Below are positions 48,704 through 57,524 of a stretch of 64,000 nucleotides of DNA, piece after piece. The position numbers and the translations under genes were made by a program. The stretch's first letter is position 1. Each line of letters opens with the position of its first letter. This DNA is from Amyelois transitella. Its lineage: Eukaryota; Arthropoda; Insecta; Lepidoptera; Pyralidae. The stretch spans positions 4,369,001 through 4,433,000 of the forward strand of contig NC_083508.1 in assembly GCF_032362555.1 (NCBI RefSeq). The letters run 5' to 3'. A model generated the notes under the pieces. It did not search any database. It was not told the origin of the DNA and worked only from the letters and a program-made list of their open reading frames with translations.

Positions 48704-50206
48704 AGCGCCGGTTCTAAAATGAAATGTAAATTTAATTAAAACGAACACAACTCACGACGCCGATAGTTAATTAAAACCGCCACTAACGCACCTGTTAACA
48801 GACAATTCAATAAACTACACACCTGATCATGTGTGCTGCTTAAAAAGTAAGTGTGAGTCAGAGATGCGTCTGCGCGTCCTACCCAACTCAGGGGCTGGGA
48901 GCTCACTGCAGACAAAAGTGAATGCATAATGAATTTACGCTTTGTTTACTTCGGCCGTTAAAAACGCGTAAACCCCGGAACATACTATCAGATAAGCTCG
49001 CAAAATCGACTTCAGGAACAATGATGCAATTAATCTTCCCCCAAACGAGTGAGCATCGGCAGATATATGTTCCAGGCGGCGTTTTATGGGTACACAACGC
49101 TAACCAGGCCTTCACATTATGGGTTAGCAAAAATTCTCAATTCGCGATCGCGATCTTGTTTGTAAAGTATTTTTAAATAAGTATTTGGTGATTTAAAAAT
49201 ATTCTGTCCTTACAGTCTTTTTTATTCATATGAACAGGAATAATGATGGTTCTATAAAAAGAATTTAAATGACCTTATTCATAAAGAACATGTACCAAAA
49301 TGAACTACGTAAAGTGACTGACATACGAGTATCAACGCATAGCCCAAACCACCAGATCAACAAATTTGAAATTTACCGGAATTGCCACAGGAAGAGATAA
49401 TAACGAGATCTTACGCTTTACGCAGGCGGAGTCGCGGGAGGAGTCTACTAATTAGATATTGAAGTTTCATTCATACAATTAGGAAATAAAATTGATCAAA
49501 ACCATGGTTAATATTATTTTAAAGATACATTATCACAGCGTGTAACATACTAACTGAAGCTGAAACTTTATTGAGCGGAGCAATTAGCAACTGTGCGTGC
49601 AATTAATACTAGGCTCGATTCTCTTATTCTCTTTAATGAAATTCCCTTGCCGCCATTAAGTCAGTGATGCGATACAGAAACGATGTTATTCAGAGCTATT
49701 CGAAAAGTTTCCATTGTTTGCGAAAATTCGCAAATCTCCCTCGACGACCGTAACATTATTCAATAGTAGGTATTACCATTGTTTTAAAAAATAAACATTA
49801 CATATTTGGTAAAATTTATGAAAAAAGTAATTTATAAATAACTGATATTACAGTTTACTTATTAGCTTTCGCCCGCTGCTGTGCTCGCGTCAAAAATTAA
49901 ATACCTATGTTGAGATGGGATGGGACAAAAGCAGTCAGTAGAGTCAAAAGCAGTCCTTTGCTGAAATGATAACAGGTCAAATATATGTATAGTACATGAT
50001 ACAAAGTATATACTATACTTATAAAAACTGATGTTAATTCAAGTTTTTAATTACTTAAAATATTGGAGTATCGGTGATTATTTTGTTCCACATAAAAAGG
50101 AGTAAGAATTTACCCATTCTTAAGTTCAAATTTAACTGCAATCATATACTCATGACTCTATTCTAATAAGTATGTTCATTCGCTTTATTGCCAACCGATG
50201 CTCTTA

Positions 50207-51430
50207 TACATACATACATACATACATAAAATCACGCCTCTTTCCCGGAGGGGTAGGCAGAGACTACCTCTTTCCACTTGCCACGATCTCTGCATACTTC
50301 TTTCGCTTCGTCCACATTCATAACTCTCTTCATACAAGCTCGGCGGTTTCGGGTACTTTTGACCTGACCCTTTACCAGGACGTCCTTAATTTGATCAAGA
50401 TACGTTCGTCTAGGTCTTCCCACTCCGACCTTTCCCTCCACACTCTCCTTGTATATCTGCTTAGTCAACCTGCTTTCATTCATCCTCTCCACATGACCGA
50501 ACCATCTTAACATACCCTTTTCTATTCCTGTAACTACATCTTCTTTCACATCACAACATTCCCTTATCACGCTGTTCCTTATCCTGTCACTCAATTTCAC
50601 ACCCATCATACTCCTTAACGCTCTCATTTCCACTGCATTTATTCTGCTTTCATGCTTCTTTTGCCATACCCAACTTTCACTCCCATACATTAATGTCGGG
50701 ACCAACACGCCCCTGTGCACAGCCAGTCGAGCCTTTTTGGATAGTTTCTGACTGCTCATAAAGGCATGCAAAGCTCCATTCACCATGTTCCCCGCGTTCA
50801 CTCTCCTTTCAATATCACTATCATACTTGCCATCTGATGTAAACTTTGATCCTAGATATACAAACTCTTTCACTTGCTCCACTTTTTCTCCTGCAATCAA
50901 AATATTACATGCTGTCATTTCTTTCTCCATTTCAAAAACCAGTGTTTTAGTTTTACTTACGTTCACTTTCATTCCTTTCTCTTTTAAAGCTTCATGCATA
51001 CAGTTTACCATCTCCTGTAACTCCTCCGCTGATGACGCCAGTATAACCTGATCGTCGGCATAGAGCAGACATTTGACGAGTAACTCATTCATCCTTAATC
51101 CACTTTTAGACTCTTTCAAATCTGTCAAACAGCTATCCATAAATAGGTTGAACAGCCACGGTGACGCAACACATCCTTGCCTAACGCCTTTCTCAATCTT
51201 AAACCACTCAGTGTGCGCTCCGTTTATCCTGACACAAGCACTCGAATCCTCATATAAGGATTTCAGTGCTCGTATTAAGAGACTGCTCACCCCATGCATA
51301 GAAAGTGCTGACCACAATTCATTCCTCTCAACTCTGTCATAGGCCTTTTCCAGATCTACGAATGTGCAATAGACTTTTTGACTCTTGGCCAAAAACTTTT
51401 CGGCTATGCACCGCAAGGAAAAGACCTGAT
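50207..51430 (-). mobile_element. 5'-truncated RTE-clade non-LTR retrotransposon
   Basis: The element runs from about 51430 down to a (TACA)n tract at 50207-50229, which is (ATGT)n in sense orientation. It is 5'-truncated: the frame can be followed back to DQVFSL and then breaks off against a SINE-like fragment. It keeps the C-terminal half of the polymerase and the full 3' end, followed by TGATTTTATG and the tetranucleotide tail. Identification as RTE-like rests on the reverse transcriptase and C-terminal domain style and the short-repeat 3' end rather than poly(A). No target-site duplication was recognised. Confidence 0.85.
50232..51416 (-). CDS. Reverse transcriptase fragment of RTE-like LINE (394 aa, open)
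   Basis: The open frame covers the palm and thumb of a non-LTR reverse transcriptase. FVDLEKAYDRV (residues ~18-28) is the palm block with the first catalytic Asp. VRQGCVASPWLFNLFM is the RQG/SP block. LLYADDQVILA contains the catalytic YADD. The thumb region (VNVSKTKTLVF, EFVYLGSKF) follows. The C-terminal part has the LINE-typical WQKKHESRINAVEMRALRSM stretch and LRWFGHVERM, ending PSGKEA. The protein would normally start with an apurinic endonuclease domain, which is missing by truncation, so this copy should not be autonomously active although no stop interrupts it. The listed start is simply the first Met-like codon; the coding signal continues a few codons upstream. Confidence 0.9.
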   Translation of the reverse strand: MRCIAEKFLAKSQKVYCTFVDLEKAYDRVERNELWSALSMHGVSSLLIRALKSLYEDSSACVRINGAHTEWFKIEKGVRQGCVASPWLFNLFMDSCLTDLKESKSGLRMNELLVKCLLYADDQVILASSAEELQEMVNCMHEALKEKGMKVNVSKTKTLVFEMEKEMTACNILIAGEKVEQVKEFVYLGSKFTSDGKYDSDIERRVNAGNMVNGALHAFMSSQKLSKKARLAVHRGVLVPTLMYGSESWVWQKKHESRINAVEMRALRSMMGVKLSDRIRNSVIRECCDVKEDVVTGIEKGMLRWFGHVERMNESRLTKQIYKESVEGKVGVGRPRRTYLDQIKDVLVKGQVKSTRNRRACMKRVMNVDEAKEVCRDRGKWKEVVSAYPSGKEA

Positions 51431-51469
51431 CAGTACATCACAGTACATGCTCTTATGGTGAAGAAAAAC

Positions 51470-51645
51470 ATCGTGAGGAAACCTGCACATTGACGTAACT
51501 GGATGTGTAACCTTGCAGAAGAAGCTCCCTCCTTTGGATGATCCAAAAAAGAGTAGGTTCTAATATATATCAGATAGGATCGTCCATAGGAGGTTCTTCC
51601 GCAAGATTCCGGAAAAACTGATTTACCCAGTCCAGGATAGGGGAC
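51470..51645 (+). mobile_element. tRNA-SINE body fragment
   Basis: GTGAGGAAACCTGCACATTG, CTGGATGTGTAACCTTGCAG, AAACTGATTTACCCAGTCCA. It abuts the truncated 5' end of the RTE LINE. Confidence 0.6.
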
Positions 51646-52969
51646 AATTTTTTTTATTTTTTTGAATTTCCGTATTATGAATATTTTGATCAAAAAATGA
51701 AAAAAGTAAACGTTATAACATACCAGCAAGTAAAAAAATTAACAGAGATAAAAGATGAATGGAGAAAGCTCCACTTAACTTTACCGACAATAGTTAGCTC
51801 TTAAATTTAAGAAGAAAAATTCCATTAATTACAGTCTGCTATGTTACCTAAGAAAGGGATATCAATTTTGGTCACCAAATTTAGGCTAAGGCCTGTTTAT
51901 GTGTACAGTCGGGTCAGTAAACCTTGTCTTGTGCGTAGACCAATACAAGGTGGCGCGTGAAGTACAGTCAGTATGGAAACAATTATATTATTTACACTGT
52001 ACTGAGTGTACTTCCTTTTAGGGTGTCGAAACACAAAAGCAAATATAAACAAAACCAATTTAAGATCTCATTATGTAGCTCCTTTGCTCAACGATTTAAT
52101 ATTACTGAATTTATAATTTTGCTTAAATTTTGGTAGATACATTTAAATATTTTGCAAGCATTATTAACATGCATGCATAGACATTATTAAAGTGCCTGTA
52201 ATTTAATTTTATATGACAAATTAAATAAAAATACATTTTATTTTCAATACATTGTTATTCTGCGACGGCCTTTGATTCTAATAGAAAAAGTTAACTTAGT
52301 TGTGGAGAACCCGTCGCATGCAATTTGTTTTTCTGACTGTACCCTCGTAGACTAGTGGGCATGATGCCCACGCCGCCGTGCCAACTGTACTACACCATAA
52401 TTTCACAGCACATGCTGCCAACTTCGCGTGGTAATCAATTCTTCCTAATATATTTTCGATTTTCAACTTTTTGAATCCGAATTGCGTAAATACTTACAAA
52501 GTAAATTATTCAACATTTCAGTTACCTATGAATGAACATTGCCAAGTTATAAATAGTCATATTTAAAACTAACGCGCCATGGAGGTCTTGCATATTTCTC
52601 ACACAACCTTATAATATACCTAAACGATATCTTTATGTTCTATATGAAGTTGAAAATTTTAAGAAATAGGTAAGTATGTAACTTAGTAGGTTGGACATAC
52701 CAATATTATGATAGCATTACATAGGCTGGTGTGGGTATATAATTACACAAAGTAACAAAATCAATATACATTTAATTATATTTATGCCAAGTACTTACCT
52801 ACTTAATAAGAATGTTTTCATATATATTATCTAATAACTTGATTTTTAAAATAAATGAAAAAGTTGTAATGATTGTGAAAGAAACAAAAGGAAGTATGCG
52901 GGGATTGTGGCAGGAGAAATTAAGCATTCGCTCAGATTTAAAATAAATGCAAAAATAATGTTGGTAATA
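51646..52969. other. No supported gene
   Basis: AT-rich; a short palindrome GTGGGCATGATGCCCAC at 52356-52372 is the only structure noted. Confidence 0.4.
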
Positions 52970-53145
52970 AAGGACGTCCTGGCAAAGGGTCAGGTCAAGA
53001 GTAGGTACCTGACAGTCGCGAGCATAAAGAGTTATGAATGTGGATGAAGCGAAGGAAGTATGCAGAGATCGTGGCAAGTGGAAAGATGTAGTCTCTGCCT
53101 ACCCCTCCGGGAAAGAGGCGTGATTTTATGTAGGTATGTATGTAT
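52970..53145 (+). mobile_element. RTE-like LINE 3' remnant
   Basis: From AAGGACGTCCTGGCAAAGGG to GGGAAAGAGGCGTGATTTTATG and a degenerate (ATGT)n tail the sequence follows the last ~55 codons and 3' end of the 50-51 kb LINE, with small indels near 53005-53025 that break the frame. Sense strand is plus. No 5' part is present. Confidence 0.75.
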
Positions 53146-53594
53146 TCCGAAAAACATAGCGGGAAGAACACAATGACAGGATTTTTAGTAGCCGCAGCTA
53201 AATATAAGTATCTATGTAGGTATGTGATGCGAACACACTAAATGCTATTTGATGGTAGTTTTATAACTTAAATATCTATTAATTATACATTTACCTACCT
53301 CGAAAGATGTGAGAGTGCTTCGCCGACGCATATCGAAGAAGACTAGAATAGGCACTAGATTTTATTTGTGGCACGCCAACCACCGTATAGACAACGAAGG
53401 TGAATGCTATTGTCATATCAAAACCCAATTAGATTATTCACCTACGCATATGAAAATGAGCGTCATAATGTTGGCAGATCAATTAGGTATCGTTATATTA
53501 ATTACAAGGCGCTTTGTAAGATTCGCCACAGGAAAAATAAGTCCACACGGCACTCTTCTTCCACATGGCGTTAGTGTCGGTTAAGTACATACAT

Positions 53595-53655
53595 CCACCT
53601 TTCTGGAGTGGAATCCGGGTTGCGCCTTTTTTGACCATGATCGGGTGGTGCCTCG
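53595..53655 (-). mobile_element. tRNA-SINE 3' fragment
   Basis: CCACCTTTCTGGAGTGGAAT CCGGGTTGCGCCTTTTTTGA CCATGA matches the 3' body only. Confidence 0.4.
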
Positions 53656-54021
53656 GTTGGAACCGTAAGAGCATCGGTTAATATAATATCAGTCGGTACC
53701 TACTTAGGTATTTTTATTCTGTTTACTAGAAAGGGTATTGCAATCTATCTTTCGAAATACATGAGTTTAAAGAGACTAAAGGCATTCGTTTAAGCTTTTA
53801 AACAGGATTTATAGTTTGCGCCACCATTATAACATTACGGCTGTGTCGTATTGGGGTCAGGAACGTCGGTATTTAAATCTTTTGTGTATCACCTTGTAGC
53901 TAAAACTCTCAAACATTACACACCACGTTATGAGTACCTACTAAATTGAGAAAATACTCACAGGTTTACGACAAATTTTATTGTCTACTTCTTGTATAAC
54001 TTCGTATACCTACGTAGAATT

Positions 54022-54205
54022 TGTTTACATGTAGGTATGTTTCTATAAATTACGTCTCCTTACGGGGTAGACAATAAAGCGCATAGGTAGTAGTAGTAGT
54101 AGTCTCGAAGATTCGATTTTGATGGCGATGTCCAGCACGGATGGCTAAATATAGAGAAATGAGATTCAAATAGTGACAGGATTTGCTAGCCCATCGCCTT
54201 ACATA
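54022..54205 (-). mobile_element. Short LINE-tailed element with microsatellite insertion
   Basis: Tail CATGTAGGTATG, then ATTACGTCTCCTTACGGGGT AGACA, a (GTA)n run near 54087-54104, and AAATAGTGACAGGATTTGCT AGCCCATCGCC. Confidence 0.62.
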
Positions 54206-54378
54206 AGACACCCATGAAAATACTAATCAATCAAGACCGAAGACATCCAATTAAAAAAAAAAGGAGAGTGGAGTCAGTTATAACAGGCAACTTTAAACAC
54301 GGTGAAAAAAGGAGAGACGCAAGACTGTCGGATTGTTTGCTATGGTAGGTAATCGTGTTGTGCTGGTTCACGTCTTCT

Positions 54379-54468
54379 AGCATATACATATAATCACGTG
54401 TCCTACCTCTCACGGGGTAGACAGAGCCCCCACTCTCGCGAAGACTTAGAAGCCATGTATAGCTATGG
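54379..54468 (-). mobile_element. 3' fragment of short LINE-tailed element
   Basis: GCATATACATATAATCACGT, CACGGGGTAGACAGAGCCCC and CGAAGACTTAGAAGCCATGT; same orientation as the copy ~200 bp away. Confidence 0.65.
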
Positions 54469-54954
54469 CAAATAAGATTTTCTATACCAACATTTTCTAT
54501 TACAAAAATACAAAGCTATCACGACCTAGGGCGACATCTATGACTTACATTGTGTACTTGCTGCAAACAAAATAAAGCCAAACAGACGCAAGTTGGTTAG
54601 ATTGTAGTAAATATGCAATAGATGGCAGCATGAGTACTGATAGATATCCCAATTTTTTTTTGTTACCTCTCTGTACTGAACAAAAATTAATGAAATTTCG
54701 GGTATATCTACATAATTAAGAGTCAAGAATGTCATTAATTGCCTTTCATCCCGGTAAAAACTATAGTTTTCGTAGGATTTGCGTGCTGTGGCGCTTATTT
54801 CGCGTAAAGATACTGGTTATGAATATATTGTATAGAAGATATAAAATTGATAATTATCTTTGTTTTTGAATGTTTACAAAATCTTATATAAAATTTCATA
54901 AATCTTGACTACAAACACATTGAGACATTTGAATGTAGTTAAAGAAAATTAATC

Positions 54955-54960
54955 TTTATT
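54955..54960 (-). terminator. Candidate poly(A) signal for HSPA14-like gene
   Basis: AATAAA on the minus strand, ~130 bp beyond the stop codon. Confidence 0.5.
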
Positions 54961-55089
54961 TTATCAAAGATTACAGGTCCATGTAAATTAAACAATAAAA
55001 AGTCAGATTAAAATAATAAAACAAAAAGGAATCTCGAACTCACATCTGTTATTATTAAAAAATAATTTACAATATAAATATATTGTAAT

Positions 55090-56511
55090 TTACTCTACTT
55101 GCAACAAAACATTTGAAGGCTGTAAAGTGGCTTTTAAAGTAAATGGCTTGTTCAAATTTTCAATATTAAATGTTTCCGCAGCAAACTTCTCACTTTCAGG
55201 ATGCTCATGTAAAGTAAAACTTATATCCTTCACATCATTAGTTGCCTCGACACTGCATACATTTTGTGTAAAAGGAGGAGTGCCCTCTTTGAACAACTGA
55301 ACTGTTTGATCCAAATATTTCAGGTAGATATCCTTCCCTAAAAACTCAACTTCAGTATTCAAATCATGCAAGTTAAACTCGGGCACATCAAGCAACATCC
55401 CAGCTTCACGGGCACACCCCATTGCTATAACTTCATCTGGATTAATACCAGAGAGGACTTCTGCTTCAGGCAAGAGATTGCCAATGGCAGATTGCAATTT
55501 AGGAATCTTCATACTTCCACCACACAACACAATTTTATGAATTTTCCCTTCAAAGCTGTCAATGATTGTTTGAGCTGGTTCAATATATGCTGATAACTTT
55601 GCAGACAGAATGTTTTCAAACCTAGCTCGGGAAATATTTTGACTCCAGTCCACACCATCCATTAGTGATTCAATAAAGACATGAGCAGAACTGAGAGTAG
55701 AAAGTATGTGCTTACAATTGTCCGCATGATGTAAAAGTTTCTGCATGGCTCTGCGACTCTCTTGTGGGTCTAATTTCCATTTTTGTTTTACTTCTTGAGC
55801 TATATAGTCAGCTAAATCTTTAGTAATACATTGACCTCCGAGATCAGACCTAAATATATTTTTTTCAACTGTGATAAATCCTCCAGAAACCTTTGCAATT
55901 GAAACATCACAAGAAGATCCACCAAGCCTATATATTAACACATTTATGTCTTCAGCAGATTCTTCAACATTATAGGCCAATAAGGCAGCTGCTGGCTCGC
56001 TTATCACTTGCAGTACATCAAATCCTGCTATTTCAGCACATTTTACTAACCTATCTCTACTCTCATTTGACCAATACAACGGAGCAGCCATAACCAACTT
56101 TAAATCACTTTCGTTACTCATGGAATGACTGGCTATAGTAAATAATTTTGCATAAATCTTAGTGGCAATATTATCAGGGTTTGAGTACTGAGTCGTTTCA
56201 CTTGTTTCGAACTCGTATGTTAATTTTTCTTCATTCTGGATGCGGCATGATGAAGCCGCTTCGACGTAAGAGAAATCTTCTTCACTCCAGTCACAGTTCA
56301 TCAATCTTTTGTTATGTTTTATGATCACTTTGGAGAGCGCCTGCCCTGATTTTGCGGCGAGGCCTATTTCCCATTCGGAACCGTTCAGAGCTACAATGGC
56401 TGGAGTCACTCTATCACCAGCATCGTTTGCTATTACAGATGCAGCACCATTTGAGTAGGCGGCCAGGCAGGCCGAGCTGTTACCCAAATGAATTCCATAT
56501 GCAGAAGCCAT
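55090..56511 (-). CDS. HSPA14: HSPA14-like (Hsp70L1/Ssz1-type) atypical Hsp70, intronless
   Basis: Uninterrupted 473-residue frame from ATG (56509-56511, A at -3) to TAA. The Hsp70 ATPase domain is visible in order: a degenerate first phosphate loop GIHLGNSSA (residues 6-14, canonical IDLGTT), ISEPAAALLAY (170-180), a degenerate second phosphate loop YRLGGSSCDVSI (194-205, lacking the usual Asp and third Gly), VLCGGSMKIPKL (328-339), and adenosine-loop INPDEVIAMG (356-365). A short C-terminal beta part follows, with no helical lid and no EEVD end. Length and motif changes fit HSPA14/Hsp70L1, which in other animals pairs with a J-protein (DNAJC2/MPP11) as the ribosome-associated complex helping nascent chains fold; most relatives are slightly over 500 residues. 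The role is inferred from family. Intact single-exon structure could mean an ancestral intronless gene or an old retrocopy. A possible poly(A) signal (AATAAA on the minus strand) lies at 54955-54960. Confidence 0.93.
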   Translation of the reverse strand: MASAYGIHLGNSSACLAAYSNGAASVIANDAGDRVTPAIVALNGSEWEIGLAAKSGQALSKVIIKHNKRLMNCDWSEEDFSYVEAASSCRIQNEEKLTYEFETSETTQYSNPDNIATKIYAKLFTIASHSMSNESDLKLVMAAPLYWSNESRDRLVKCAEIAGFDVLQVISEPAAALLAYNVEESAEDINVLIYRLGGSSCDVSIAKVSGGFITVEKNIFRSDLGGQCITKDLADYIAQEVKQKWKLDPQESRRAMQKLLHHADNCKHILSTLSSAHVFIESLMDGVDWSQNISRARFENILSAKLSAYIEPAQTIIDSFEGKIHKIVLCGGSMKIPKLQSAIGNLLPEAEVLSGINPDEVIAMGCAREAGMLLDVPEFNLHDLNTEVEFLGKDIYLKYLDQTVQLFKEGTPPFTQNVCSVEATNDVKDISFTLHEHPESEKFAAETFNIENLNKPFTLKATLQPSNVLLQVE

Positions 56512-57524
56512 TTTTTCGTATTTTGTTCTATTGTGGCAAACAAAATGTTAGGGTACTGAATTTATCACTTTTATAGTAAATGTTTAGCGCTTAAAGAAAA
56601 AAACTTTAAAAAATTACCTAAAGTCATTTGGTTGAGGTTATAAAAACCAGTTGTGTCTTGTGTGTTTTGGTTGCAAAGTTACGAATTACGCTTGTGTGTC
56701 GTATGACTTGAAAATGGCTACATTGACATTGACAATCAGCGTGAGAGTTTTAATTTAACTGTAGTTTTAAAATTAAATTTTACTAAGGCATATTAACTCA
56801 TAATATCTTTTTTCAAATTCAAATTTTTATTTGCATAATATGAGTATGTACAACAAGATCTTAAATTTATAAAAAAGATAAGATCTTAATTAAAGATTTT
56901 TATCTTGTGAAACCTGAGAATAACCTGAAACCACATCATTACAGTCAATGTCATATTGTGTTACCTATCAATGTCAAATTCACATTTTCAATTTCTTCAA
57001 AAAATTTTCAAAGCATCTTACGGCAGTGAATACATGTACTGTAACGGACAAAATTTGTACATAAAGGTAGTTAACATTGGGAATTATTTACAAACATTAA
57101 AAGGCGGAGAAAATAACAAAAGCCGTGGCAACATTCGTGATTATTAGGGGTGAAGGAGTACATATTATTATGTACCTACTTTAAAATTTGCTCCATTGTT
57201 TATTATAGTTGAGTAGATTCTTCTGTCCTTTAATGTCCTCACTTATTTACCAATATAATTATTTACATACATATTCAACGTGTTGCTTATGCGATGAAAA
57301 TGTCATGTACTTAAATTAAAAAAAAATCTCGATGTGAGTGAAAGACGGCGTATGCCGGGAAACTTAAAACTTTTTTACAATTAATTATATCAATTTAATT
57401 ATATTAAGTACATAGGTATTTCGAGAAGAAAATAAGTTTTAAAGCTGGTACCTGTGTTGAGCACAGATAATCCTTCCTTATGTACCTACGTATTCATTGA
57501 TATTGAATTTGAATAAGTTAAAAG
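56512..57524. promoter_or_regulatory. Divergent intergenic region, HSPA14-like / coiled-coil gene
   Basis: About 1 kb between two divergent ATGs. No heat-shock element array or TATA box was recognised. It contains the AT-rich repeat motif at 56810-56845 and, at 57250-57520, AT-rich text with frequent GTACCTA. Both promoters should lie here unless upstream non-coding exons exist. Confidence 0.4.

Noticed and set aside
50172..50510. Plus-strand frames overlapping 50.2-51.4 kb
   Set aside because: Antisense shadows of the LINE reverse transcriptase.
53309..53584. 91-codon plus-strand frame
   Set aside because: Arg-rich start looked exon-like, but there is no clear acceptor, donor or family.
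55366..56576. Plus-strand frames over the HSPA14-like gene
   Set aside because: Antisense shadows of a well-supported coding sequence.
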